From the NCBI GenBank assembly GCA_035273665.1, contig DATEOW010000087.1:1-35266 (forward strand): 35,266 bases of DNA, written 5' to 3'. The position numbers and the translations under genes were made by a program. Positions 8,190 to 15,446 of the stretch are shown one piece after another (position 1 is the first letter of the stretch; each line of letters opens with the position of its first letter). This stretch comes from DATEEW01 sp035273665 (GTDB lineage Bacteria; Pseudomonadota; Gammaproteobacteria; Burkholderiales; SG8-39). The notes beneath the pieces are model-generated. The model was not told where the DNA came from. It did not search any database and saw only the letters and a list, made by a program, of their open reading frames with translations.

Positions 8190-9320
8190 TCAGGAGCGCA
8201 AAAAGGCCAGCATTTCGGGACCGCGTGCAAGCGTGTCCTGGTAGCCCAGGTCGATGACGTCGCGGCAGAACTTCCGCTCAAAAAGCAGATAGCTCGCCAA
8301 GTTGGAGCCATTACGATTCATGGCGCCGATGCCGCGCAGGAGAAAACGAATGGTTCGAGGCAAATCGTAGAGATGCCGTGCGGCGATTCGCTCGAGCGAT
8401 TGACTAGGCGACATCACAAGTACATCGATCGGCCTTAAGGCAAGCCCCATCTCTTTGGCTTTTTCCGCGGAAACGCAAGCGAGCGTACGGTTGATACGCT
8501 GCAATCGCTCGATGTCTACTGCCAGGCTGTCCAGAAAAATGCTGTTGAGCGCGTGACCGCTGATTTGTGCGAGTGAAGGATAGATATTCGAACGCACGCG
8601 AGAGTTCTGATCGGGCCGGCCGGTGCCGATCACGAGTACGCGATCCGCACCCAGATGTAAGGCCGGACTGATCGGCGCGATCTGCCGCATCGAGCCATCG
8701 CCAAAATACTCCCGATGCACTTTGACTGCAGGAAACAGAAAAGGCAGCGCGGACGACGCCATCAATAAATCGATACTTAAGGGCCGTGCCGCTCCCGTCC
8801 TCTGTGTGCGCTCCCATGATTCGAGCCCCGGTCCGCCTTGATAGAAAGTGACTGACTGACCCGAGGTATATCCGGAAGCCGTGATCGCCACGGCGTACAA
8901 ACTGCCGTTGTCGATGTTGGTCTGAATGCGGCTAAAGTCCATTGTGCGGGTGACGAGTTGCCGCAGTGGCGCGTTATCCAGCAAGGAGATCGGATTGTTG
9001 CGATAAAGCAGCGTAAGTGCCCCGAGCCATTTCGCGCCGGTACGCATAATGGCCGGCCAATCGGTTCGGTATACATGGTGCGCATGGAAGTTCTCCCATA
9101 CGTCCAGTAAATGGCGTACGGCGGTCGAAAAATCGTCCGCCCGGATGGCGAGCGCGGCGGCGTTGACAGCGCCGGCGGATGTGCCACACACGATGGGAAA
9201 GGGATTGGATGCGCTGCGGCCGAGCAGTTCGTCGACTGCCTTGAGAACACCGATCTGATAGGCGGCGCGCGCGCCGCCTCCTGTGAGAATGAGCCCTGTT
9301 TTTTTGCTGTTGGCTGTCAT
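8190..9320 (-). CDS. Patatin-like phospholipase family protein
   Basis: A 376-residue hydrolase of the bacterial patatin family, acting on acyl lipids through a Ser-Asp dyad. The glycine-rich oxyanion loop GGGARAAYQ is at residues 14-22, nucleophile Ser48 is in GTSAG and Asp208 is in FGDGS, so all key elements are present. There is no signal peptide, so it is probably cytosolic or peripheral to the membrane. The C-terminal 150 residues contain arginine-rich helices and no other domain I recognise. It is the second gene of the minus-strand block after maeB (133-base gap). The substrate is unknown. Confidence 0.9.
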   Translation of the reverse strand: MTANSKKTGLILTGGGARAAYQIGVLKAVDELLGRSASNPFPIVCGTSAGAVNAAALAIRADDFSTAVRHLLDVWENFHAHHVYRTDWPAIMRTGAKWLGALTLLYRNNPISLLDNAPLRQLVTRTMDFSRIQTNIDNGSLYAVAITASGYTSGQSVTFYQGGPGLESWERTQRTGAARPLSIDLLMASSALPFLFPAVKVHREYFGDGSMRQIAPISPALHLGADRVLVIGTGRPDQNSRVRSNIYPSLAQISGHALNSIFLDSLAVDIERLQRINRTLACVSAEKAKEMGLALRPIDVLVMSPSQSLERIAARHLYDLPRTIRFLLRGIGAMNRNGSNLASYLLFERKFCRDVIDLGYQDTLARGPEMLAFLRS

Positions 9321-9453
9321 AGGTCCACTGGCGCGGCCTTTTCCGCGCGCAGGAAGTGTAGCCGCTGCCTTGGCCGGATACTAGCGAAGGAAATGGCTCT
9401 CGGAACTTAAACGCGCACAGCGTCACACTCGAATGAACGCCAAACGCATGCGA

Positions 9454-11736
9454 TTAGCCGCGCCTTTTCACCAGTTGCGCATCGACCACGGTCAATGCGG
9501 CCATGTTGACCATGCGTCTCACCGTCGCAGACGGCGTCAGAATGTGTACCGGCGCCGCGGCTCCGAGCAGTATGGGCCCGATCGTAATCCCGTCTCCTGC
9601 CGCCGTTTTGAGTAGATTGAAAGTGATATTCGCCGCTTCGAGTGTCGGCATGATGAGCAGATTCGCTTCGCCTTTCAGACGCGAGCGCGGAAACTCACGA
9701 AGGCGAACCGGTTCGGACAGGGCGGCGTCTCCATGCATTTCGCCTTCAATTTCGAGGTGGGGCCATCGCTCATTGATCAATGTGAGGGCTTCGCGCATTT
9801 TTTTTGCGCTGGGCGCTTCGCTCGTTCCGAAGTTGGAATGGGAGAGCAGCGCTACCTTCGGCTCGACACCAAAGCGCCGCACGGCCTCGGCCGCCAAACC
9901 AGTCATTTCCGCGATTTGCGCGGCACTCGGCTCGAGATTTACTTGTGTATCGCAGATGAAGAGGGTGCGATTGGGCAGCATTAGTACATTCATGGCGTAA
10001 TAACTGCCCACGCCGGGCGCACGGCCGATTACTTCGTCAACATAGCGTAGATGGAGCGAGTGAGCGCCAAAGCTGCCGCATACCATGCCGTCTGCTTCGC
10101 CTTTATGCATCATCATCGCCCCGATAAGGGTATGGCGACGCCGCATTTCGATCTTCGCGTATTGCGCTGAGACGCCGCGCCTTTCAGTCAGGCGATGATA
10201 GGTGTCCCAGTAATCGCGATAACGTTCATCCCATTCGGGGTTCGTGAGATGGAAATCCACCCCTGCTTTGATACGCAAACCATATCGCGCGATACGTTGT
10301 TCGACCACCTGAGGACGACCGATCAACAGTGGTCGTGCGAGCCCCTCGTCTACGACGATCTGCGTCGCCCGCAGCACACGTTCATCCTCCCCTTCCGCGA
10401 AGACGATACGGCGTGGCGAAGCCTTCGCCGCCGCGAACAAGGGTTTCATGATCAAGCCGGAGTGATACACGAACTGCTGAAGCGAATCGCGATAAGCGTC
10501 GAGGTCGCCGATGGGACGCGTGGCCACACCGCTCTCCATGGCTGCCTGCGCGACGGCGGGGGCAACCTGCACGATCAGGCGCGGATCAAAGGGCTTGGGA
10601 ATGAGGTAATCGGGCCCGAATTTGAGGTCCTGTTCGCCATACGCGGCGACTACGATTTCCGACTGTTCTGCCATGGCCAGATCCGCAATCGCCTTGACGC
10701 AAGCGATCTTCATCGGTTCATTGATCGTTGTCGCGCCAGCATCCAATGCGCCGCGAAAAATAAACGGAAAGCACAACACGTTGTTGACCTGGTTGGGATA
10801 GTCCGAGCGGCCGGTCGCGATCACCGCGTCGGGCCGCGTTGCCTTCGCGACGTCCGGCATGATCTCGGGATCGGGGTTCGCCAAGGCCAACACGAGCGGC
10901 TGCTTAGCCATACGCTGGAGCATCTCGGGCTTCAATACGCCCCCCGCCGAGAGTCCGAGAAAGATATCCGCGTCGTCGATCACCTCATTGAGCGCTCTGG
11001 CGGTCGTCTTGCGAGCGTAGCGGCTTTTTTGCGGGTCCATGTCTTTGGGACGGCCTTCATAGACCACGCCTAGGATGTCGGTAACCCAGATATTCGAAAT
11101 GGACATGCCAAGGCTTACGAGCAAATCAAGCGTCGCGAGCGCGGCCGCACCCGCACCGGAGGTAACAAGCTTGACGTCCTCGATACGCTTGTTGACCACG
11201 CGCAAGCCATTAAGAATCGCCGCCGCGACAATGATCGCTGTGCCGTGCTGATCGTCGTGGAACACGGGGATACGCATGCGTTCGCGGAGCTTCCTCTCGA
11301 TTTCAAAGCACTCAGGCGCTTTGATATCTTCGAGGTTGATACCGCCGAACGTGGGCTCCAGTGCGGCAACAATGTCGACGAGCTTGTCCGGATCCCCTTC
11401 CGCGACTTCCAGATCGAACACGTCGATGCCGGCGAATTTCTTGAAGAGTACCGCCTTGCCTTCCATGACCGGCTTCGCCGCAAGAGGACCGATTTGACCC
11501 AAACCCAGTACGGCGGTGCCGTTGGTAATGACGGCGATGAGATTTGAACGAGCGGTAAGTTCGTGCGCTTGCGCAGGGTCACGCACGATTTCCAGACATG
11601 CGGCCGCTACTCCGGGAGAATAAGCCAACGCCAGGTCGCGCTGGTTAAGCAATCCTTTCGTCGGGGTGACCGAAATCTTGCCGGGACGGGGTTGACGGTG
11701 ATATTGAAGGGCAGCCTGGCGGAGCGACTCGTCCAT
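9454..11736 (-). CDS. maeB: NADP-dependent malic enzyme with C-terminal phosphotransacetylase-like domain
   Basis: Oxidatively decarboxylates malate to pyruvate, yielding NADPH. At 760 residues it is the long MaeB type. The malic domain is at about 1-160, with SPGVAAACLEI and the metal/NAD region FHDDQHGTAI; the NAD-binding domain with GAGAAALATLDLL is at about 165-430; the phosphotransacetylase-like domain, ending in GPILLGAAAPVHILTPSATVR-type sequence, fills the rest. In the family the latter is regulatory (acetyl-CoA binding) rather than catalytic. Initiation is odd: an 11-bp tandem repeat at the start codon creates a second, out-of-frame ATG eleven bases upstream, with the better ribosome-binding site. 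A TATAAT box within an inverted repeat lies just beyond. Confidence 0.96.
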   Translation of the reverse strand: MDESLRQAALQYHRQPRPGKISVTPTKGLLNQRDLALAYSPGVAAACLEIVRDPAQAHELTARSNLIAVITNGTAVLGLGQIGPLAAKPVMEGKAVLFKKFAGIDVFDLEVAEGDPDKLVDIVAALEPTFGGINLEDIKAPECFEIERKLRERMRIPVFHDDQHGTAIIVAAAILNGLRVVNKRIEDVKLVTSGAGAAALATLDLLVSLGMSISNIWVTDILGVVYEGRPKDMDPQKSRYARKTTARALNEVIDDADIFLGLSAGGVLKPEMLQRMAKQPLVLALANPDPEIMPDVAKATRPDAVIATGRSDYPNQVNNVLCFPFIFRGALDAGATTINEPMKIACVKAIADLAMAEQSEIVVAAYGEQDLKFGPDYLIPKPFDPRLIVQVAPAVAQAAMESGVATRPIGDLDAYRDSLQQFVYHSGLIMKPLFAAAKASPRRIVFAEGEDERVLRATQIVVDEGLARPLLIGRPQVVEQRIARYGLRIKAGVDFHLTNPEWDERYRDYWDTYHRLTERRGVSAQYAKIEMRRRHTLIGAMMMHKGEADGMVCGSFGAHSLHLRYVDEVIGRAPGVGSYYAMNVLMLPNRTLFICDTQVNLEPSAAQIAEMTGLAAEAVRRFGVEPKVALLSHSNFGTSEAPSAKKMREALTLINERWPHLEIEGEMHGDAALSEPVRLREFPRSRLKGEANLLIMPTLEAANITFNLLKTAAGDGITIGPILLGAAAPVHILTPSATVRRMVNMAALTVVDAQLVKRRG

Positions 11737-11754
11737 GTAAACCCCATGTAAACC
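11733..11754 (-). repeat. 11-bp perfect tandem duplication over the maeB start
   Basis: On the minus strand the unit GGTTTACATGG occurs twice in direct succession. The inner copy contains the maeB ATG (11736) and the outer copy an ATG at 11747 in another frame. AAGAGG lies five bases before the outer ATG; the true start has only the GGGG created at the repeat junction. The outer ATG opens a 46-codon frame that ends at 11607 inside maeB. Confidence 0.85.
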
Positions 11755-11767
11755 TCTTATGCGCGCA

Positions 11768-11799
11768 AGGCGCCGGACAAATGATTATAGTTGGCGCCT
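11768..11799 (-). promoter_or_regulatory. maeB promoter -10 box inside an inverted repeat
   Basis: The minus strand shows TATAAT at 11784-11789, about 48 bases ahead of the maeB start. It is enclosed by arms AGGCGCC (11768-11774) and GGCGCCT (11793-11799), 18 bases apart. No clear -35 is visible. The arrangement would suit an operator for a dimeric regulator, but it also sits between divergent genes and could affect the lipoprotein gene. Confidence 0.45.
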
Positions 11800-11835
11800 G
11801 AGCGAACGTCCGAAAACTGTCTTGGTCCGAATCGT

Positions 11836-12348
11836 ATGCACATCCTTCTTCGTTTAATTCTTCTTTGCACGGCATTGGAAACCGCTGCCTGCGCCACAGG
11901 AGGCGCTCGCGATGGCATGGGACAACCCAAGCTCGAAAGGCTTTCTCAGCAAGCATCCGCAGCCGTGTTGCCCTTGAGTATCGGGGATATTGTGGAACTG
12001 GAACGCGCGGGGCATAGCCCTGCCGAGATCGTCGACCGCCTCCGTGCTTCCGGCGCTCGGTTGTCAATGGGACTTGAGCAAGAAAAACGGTTGCGGGAAA
12101 AAGGAGCGAGTGCAGCCCTCATCGACGCGTTGAAAATCGCAGAAGCGAAAGCGATCGAAGCAGACCAACTCACTGCGGAAGCGGATAAAGCCGCAGCCCA
12201 ACGCCGTCGTGCCGAAGAAAGACAAAACGCACGGATGTATGCGCCCTACCCTTATTACGGTTATCCCTATTGGGGCGCCTATCCTTACTTTGGTTATGGC
12301 ACCGGCCATCACGGCGGCTGGTATGGCGGTATTGGCTTCGGTTTTTAA
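11836..12348 (+). CDS. Putative lipoprotein with aromatic/glycine-rich C terminus
   Basis: A 170-residue protein from the ATG at 11836, chosen over a TTG at 11791 because it starts a signal peptide (MHILLRLILL...) that ends in a lipobox-like TAAC at about residues 16-19. A helical region follows with the pattern LSIGDIVELERAGHSPAEIV and LRASG, then LREKGASAALIDAL. This resembles the repeated 'VIxLxxAGxSxxVIxxL' helical motif of many envelope lipoproteins. Next come a charged coiled-coil-like stretch (AEADKAAAQRRRAEERQ) and a tail of Tyr, Pro, Gly and Trp. An envelope location is likely, the function unknown. The aminotransferase starts 12 bases downstream. Confidence 0.75.
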   Translation: MHILLRLILLCTALETAACATGGARDGMGQPKLERLSQQASAAVLPLSIGDIVELERAGHSPAEIVDRLRASGARLSMGLEQEKRLREKGASAALIDALKIAEAKAIEADQLTAEADKAAAQRRRAEERQNARMYAPYPYYGYPYWGAYPYFGYGTGHHGGWYGGIGFGF

Positions 12349-12360
12349 AGCGGCGATCCC

Positions 12361-13554
12361 TTGACCGCCGCGCCGCTTGCTTTGCGCATGGCGCAAATTG
12401 AAGCTTTCCAGGTGATGGACGTTCAGCAGCGCGCTCAAACCCTGGAAGCTCAAGGGCGTTCGATTGTCCATATGGAGATCGGTCAACCCGACTTCGGCGC
12501 GCCACCCGCCGTGCTGCAAGCTGCGATAAAGGCGATAACGCATGAACCGATGAGTTATGCGCCGGCGTTGGGCCTTCCGGCTCTACGCCATGCGATTGCC
12601 GATTTTTACAAGCGCCGCTATGGCGTCTTCGTCGAACCGGATCGCGTAATCATCACCGCGGGCGCTTCCGGGGCGTTTCTCCTCGCCCTCGCAGCGCTTG
12701 TCGAGCCAGATAGCGCGATTGTGATGCCGGACCCGTGCTATCCCTGCAATCGAAATTTCGTGCGGTTATTCGGAGGCGAGGCGCAGTGCATTCCTGTCGA
12801 TGAGCGCCAAGGTTACCAATTGCGGGCCGCAGACGTGGAGAAGCATTGGAAGGCCAACACACGGGGGGTGTTGGTAGCCAATCCGTCGAATCCCACCGGC
12901 ACCAGCATTCCACCTCAGGAACTCGAAGACTTGGTTACGAGTGTGCACGCTCGTGGCGGCTTTGTTCTAGTGGACGAGATCTATCACGGGCTGAATTACG
13001 GAAACCAAGCACAGCGTACGGCACTGGAAATCTCGGATCGAATTTTTCTGGTGAACAGTTTCTCAAAGTATTTCGGTATGACGGGCTGGCGCCTTGGCTG
13101 GCTAATCGCGCCGAAGCACGCTGTGCGGGATATCGAACGTCTCGCGCAAAACGCGTTTATTTGTGTATCCGTTCCGGCGCAATACGCCGCCTTGGCAGCA
13201 TTCGGCCCCGAGACGCTGGAATTGCTGGAAGCGCGGCGCAACGAATTCGCGGCTCGCCGCGCCTTTTTACTGGCTGAATTACGGCAACTTGGTTTCCGCA
13301 TCCCGATCGATCCGGACGGCGCGTTCTACATCTACGCCAACTGCGAAGCCTTCACTTCCGACAGTCGAGTATTTGCAATGCAATTACTTGAGGAAGCCGG
13401 TGTCGCCGTGACCCCAGGCGCAGATTTTGGCGTGGCAGAGGCTGCGCGATACATACGAATTGCATATACGCGCCCCATCGCCGAGCTAGAGGATGGTGTT
13501 GCGCGCATACGCGCTTTCTTAAAATCAAAAAAGGCACCGGAGTGCCTTTTTTGA
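12361..13554 (+). CDS. PLP-dependent class I/II aminotransferase
   Basis: A 397-residue fold-type I aminotransferase, probably acting on aspartate, aromatic amino acids or alanine; I cannot fix the substrate. Asn177 (NPSNPTGT), Asp205 and Tyr208 (DEIYHGL), the PLP lysine Lys236 (NSFSKYFGMTGWR) and the substrate-binding Arg (RIAYT region) are present. The start is TTG at 12361: it is the only start after the upstream stop that keeps the conserved LALRMAQIEAFQVMD opening. An ATG at 12388 would shorten it by nine residues. The last nine codons plus stop coincide exactly with a strong bidirectional terminator hairpin, so the C-terminal residues SKKAPECLF are dictated by it. Confidence 0.92.
   Translation: MTAAPLALRMAQIEAFQVMDVQQRAQTLEAQGRSIVHMEIGQPDFGAPPAVLQAAIKAITHEPMSYAPALGLPALRHAIADFYKRRYGVFVEPDRVIITAGASGAFLLALAALVEPDSAIVMPDPCYPCNRNFVRLFGGEAQCIPVDERQGYQLRAADVEKHWKANTRGVLVANPSNPTGTSIPPQELEDLVTSVHARGGFVLVDEIYHGLNYGNQAQRTALEISDRIFLVNSFSKYFGMTGWRLGWLIAPKHAVRDIERLAQNAFICVSVPAQYAALAAFGPETLELLEARRNEFAARRAFLLAELRQLGFRIPIDPDGAFYIYANCEAFTSDSRVFAMQLLEEAGVAVTPGADFGVAEAARYIRIAYTRPIAELEDGVARIRAFLKSKKAPECLF
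13525..13554. terminator. Bidirectional rho-independent terminator embedded in the aminotransferase 3' end
   Basis: A perfect 13-bp inverted repeat has arms TCAAAAAAGGCAC (13525-13537) and GTGCCTTTTTTGA (13542-13554) around a CGGA loop. The run of six A on one side and six T on the other makes it work in both directions, ending the aminotransferase transcript and that of the convergent transglycosylase, whose stop is 30 bases away. The TGA stop codon of the aminotransferase is the last three bases of the 3' arm. Confidence 0.92.
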
Positions 13555-13584
13555 TTGAGTGTGTCGACCTGGTTGAAGCGTCGA

Positions 13585-14250
13585 TTAGACTTTAGTTGCG
13601 GTGGAAGCGCCCGCCAATACCCCGTGTAAGCGATCGCGTTCGGTGAGCACTTTTTGTGAATAGCCAAAGCTCTCGTCATCCGCTGCCCCCGCATACATTT
13701 GCAAACCTGCTTCGAGGCTGCCGGTGCGGCGGACGTATTCCTTGAGAATCTGTGTGCCCACGGCGATGTTGGTGCGAGCTTCTAAGACAGTATCTATGCC
13801 GCCATGCCCTGCAAGTTTGTCCAAATGGAAACGGGGTACAACTTGCATCAGGCCCTTTGCGCCAAAACCGCTTTCTGCGATCGGGTTGAAGCGCGATTCC
13901 ACGGCAACCACCGCCAAAATCAGGAGCGGGTCGATGCCCATCTGTTGTCCAACGGCATAGGCGTCGTTCACCATGCCGCGAACCATCTCAGGTGCGACCC
14001 GATAACGACGCGACAAGTGTTGGGCCAGGCGCTGTTGGCGCGTATCCATGCGCTCCAGCTTAGTTTCGACGATTTCTTCTGGCGCAGCGACGGACGCTTT
14101 TGCAGCATCAATCGCAAAGCCCGAAGGGAAGCGATCGCTCAAAATTAATACGAGCGCAAGAACGCCAAATCCGGCGAGGCCGTGCGTCAACGAGTTTTGC
14201 AGGCGTGCGCGTAATTCACTGGTGCGCGACCACATTCGATGAAGAATCAT
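13585..14250 (-). CDS. Lytic transglycosylase (SLT domain), membrane-anchored
   Basis: A 221-residue protein that should cleave peptidoglycan glycan strands to 1,6-anhydro muropeptides. One N-terminal hydrophobic segment at about residues 23-40 follows basic residues, so it is an anchored or secreted periplasmic protein. The SLT domain covers about 95-205, with catalytic Glu118 in VAVESRFNPIAES and the GAKGLMQVVP motif. The NIAVGTQILKEY and LQMYAGAA segments complete the fold. It ends next to the bidirectional terminator and has a 495-base gene-free region upstream. Recycling of its products would involve AmpD, encoded elsewhere in the window. Confidence 0.9.
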   Translation of the reverse strand: MILHRMWSRTSELRARLQNSLTHGLAGFGVLALVLILSDRFPSGFAIDAAKASVAAPEEIVETKLERMDTRQQRLAQHLSRRYRVAPEMVRGMVNDAYAVGQQMGIDPLLILAVVAVESRFNPIAESGFGAKGLMQVVPRFHLDKLAGHGGIDTVLEARTNIAVGTQILKEYVRRTGSLEAGLQMYAGAADDESFGYSQKVLTERDRLHGVLAGASTATKV

Positions 14251-14745
14251 TTCTGTCCTCCCTCACATAAGAGATCACTTTTGTACCCGACTGCGCCTGT
14301 TCCATTAAACCGGATGGAAAGTAGCAAGGTACCGAGAAAAGGCGGTGTATCCGCGTCCCATTCTGCAACTCGCGGTCACCACGCCGAAAATGCCCGCTTT
14401 TGGTGCGCGACACTTAGGGCAAAAGCTTCAAGGAGCGCTCGAAGTAGCTTCCTTAAAACCTTGGGTCAGCGCCATTAACATAAGGGCGCAATTGAAAGAA
14501 AGATTATTGTAATGAATTACTTAGGACGCGTCAAGTAAAGAGTTCGACCCGCTTTAGGCAATCTAATATTGCGTTGCGCAATAAAAAAATTTTGGGGAAA
14601 GACCTCCCGGCTTCGCTATCCGTCGACTGGTAAAATGGACCCAGTTCTTCGGCAGGAAGCCGGGGGGCAAACACACCAAGTGTCGAATGTCTGCGGTCCA
14701 CCCTTGCCTGCACAAGGAATGGCCGCAGACTCTTCGACTTCCGCG
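14251..14745. other. 495-base region without a recognisable gene
   Basis: This gap separates the transglycosylase start from the end of the H1-like gene. Open frames here are short and lack family features. Visible elements are an AT-rich patch at about 14490-14600, a small hairpin ATTGCG-TTG-CGCAAT (14568-14582) beside a run of seven A, and the larger nested hairpin at 14689-14730. The transglycosylase promoter must lie in this stretch, but I see no clear -35/-10 pair. Confidence 0.6.
14689..14730. other. Nested hairpin downstream of the H1-like gene
   Basis: Arms GTCTGCGG (14689-14696) and CCGCAGAC (14723-14730) are perfect. Inside them CCA pairs with TGG and CCTTG pairs with CAAGG around a CCTGCA loop. 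It begins 15 bases after the H1-like stop on the minus strand. No T-run follows on either strand, so it looks more like an mRNA 3'-end structure or processing signal than a classic intrinsic terminator. Confidence 0.6.
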
Positions 14746-15147
14746 TTAAGGCCGCGAGCCCGTCGGGAACGGCCAAGCAGCTGCGGGATTCAGAGCAGTT
14801 TTTGCTCCGGGCGTTGCCGCGCTCGAGGACGCCGCTACGGGCGCCGCAGGAGCCGGCGCTGCCGGTTTCGCCGCTGACTTCTTGGCCGATCGAGGCTTCG
14901 CCTTTTTCTTGGCGGGTTTTTTCGCGGCTTTCTTTTTGGCCGCTTTCTTTTTCTTGGCGGGCTTCTTCGCCGCCTTTTTCTTCGCCGCTTTCTTCGCGGG
15001 TTTTTTCGCGGCTTTTTTCTTCGCCGTCTTTTTCTTCGCCGCTTTTTTCTTAGCCGGTTTTTTCGCTGCGGTTTTCTTTACTGCTTTCTTAACGGCCTTT
15101 TTAGCCGGTTTCTTTGCTGCTTTTTTGGCAGGTTTCTTAGTTGCCAT
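14746..15147 (-). CDS. Histone H1-like DNA-binding protein (lysine/alanine/proline-rich)
   Basis: A 133-residue, extremely basic protein made of degenerate KKAAKKPAKK-type repeats over about residues 1-95, then an Ala/Pro/Ser linker and a C-terminal NPAAAWPFPTGSRP. This end is typical of betaproteobacterial H1-like proteins. It should bind DNA non-specifically and compact or modulate the nucleoid. The ATG at 15147 has an excellent AAGGAG ribosome-binding site; an in-frame extension to 15192 is not credible. The repeat-rich coding sequence produces long phenylalanine-rich mirror frames on the other strand that are not genes. Two hairpins in the leader (15192-15240) may control expression. Confidence 0.9.
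   Translation of the reverse strand: MATKKPAKKAAKKPAKKAVKKAVKKTAAKKPAKKKAAKKKTAKKKAAKKPAKKAAKKKAAKKPAKKKKAAKKKAAKKPAKKKAKPRSAKKSAAKPAAPAPAAPVAASSSAATPGAKTALNPAAAWPFPTGSRP
14895..15145. repeat. Degenerate codon-level tandem repeats in the H1-like gene
   Basis: Imperfect units encoding Lys-Lys-Ala-Ala and Lys-Pro-Ala-Lys repeat throughout (plus-strand GCCGCTTTCTT- and GGCGGGTTTTTT-like units). Unit length and phase vary, as expected from coding-repeat expansion. Copy number probably differs between strains. Confidence 0.7.
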
Positions 15148-15191
15148 TTGTGATACTCCTTCAAGAGTTGAGAAACAAACACACCAAAACA

Positions 15192-15240
15192 ACCCGGCTT
15201 AAGCAGCCCGGGTACTCATACGGCAGGCCGAAACCTGCCG
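15192..15240 (-). promoter_or_regulatory. Two tandem hairpins in the leader of the H1-like gene, the second followed by a T-rich run
   Basis: In minus-strand order: first CGGCAGG / CCTGCCG around a 6-base loop (15221-15240), then ACCCGG / CCGGGT (15192-15197 and 15208-15213) followed by TTGTTTTGG. The second has the look of a weak intrinsic terminator 45 bases ahead of the H1-like start. It could end a transcript coming from the nrdB side or act as an attenuator for the H1-like gene. Confidence 0.45.
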
Positions 15241-15249
15241 TGCGAATTC

Positions 15250-15312
15250 TCACAATACAAACTGAACCCACATATAAAAAATGCCGGCACCTACGAAGAG
15301 GCCCGACATCAC
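15250..15312 (-). CDS. Possible 20-residue single-membrane-span microprotein
   Basis: Between the nrdB terminator and the H1-like leader hairpins, the minus strand can encode (V)MSGLFVGAGIFYMWVQFVL, almost wholly hydrophobic and long enough for one membrane helix. A GGCGGAG ribosome-binding-like sequence lies 3-6 bases before a GTG-ATG pair. The frame stays open further upstream (an amphipathic AAVSKLQQCKAELV precedes it), so a longer form of about 36-40 residues from a TTG is possible. I recognise no family. It may be chance, but its position between two terminator-like hairpins is suggestive. Confidence 0.25.
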   Translation of the reverse strand: MMSGLFVGAGIFYMWVQFVL

Positions 15313-15372
15313 TAGCTCCGCCTTGCACTGCTGCAATTTGGAAACAGCAGCCCCATTTTCCGCCTGCAACGG

Positions 15373-15404
15373 AAAAGAGACCCGGCGACCGCGTTGCGGT
15401 CGCC
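15373..15404 (-). terminator. Probable intrinsic terminator after nrdB
   Basis: On the minus strand a perfect 9-bp stem GGCGACCGC / GCGGTCGCC with a 3-base loop (15384-15404) is followed by GGGTCTCTTTTCC. It begins 43 bases after the nrdB stop. The T-run is short, so read-through is possible. Confidence 0.65.
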
Positions 15405-15446
15405 CTGCCGTTTTGATCGAAAATCGATGCTTATCTATTCCCAAAC

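Noticed and set aside
7683..8438. 251-codon plus-strand frame across the pip, PhaM-like and patatin 5'/3' ends
   Set aside because: It spans three well-supported minus-strand genes and their gaps and its protein has no coherent motif.
10195..11073. 292-codon plus-strand open frame opposite maeB
   Set aside because: It is antisense to a clear, full-length malic enzyme, has no recognisable domain and fits the mirror-frame pattern of a GC-rich coding region.
14895..15145. Repetitive block considered as a CRISPR array or satellite
   Set aside because: Units are degenerate, of varying length, without spacers, and follow codon phase of the lysine-rich protein.
14882..15202. Phenylalanine/alanine-rich frame opposite the H1-like gene that looks like a membrane protein
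   Set aside because: It is the mirror of lysine-rich codons (AAG/AAA read as CTT/TTT); the minus-strand gene has a strong ribosome-binding site and a family-typical C terminus.
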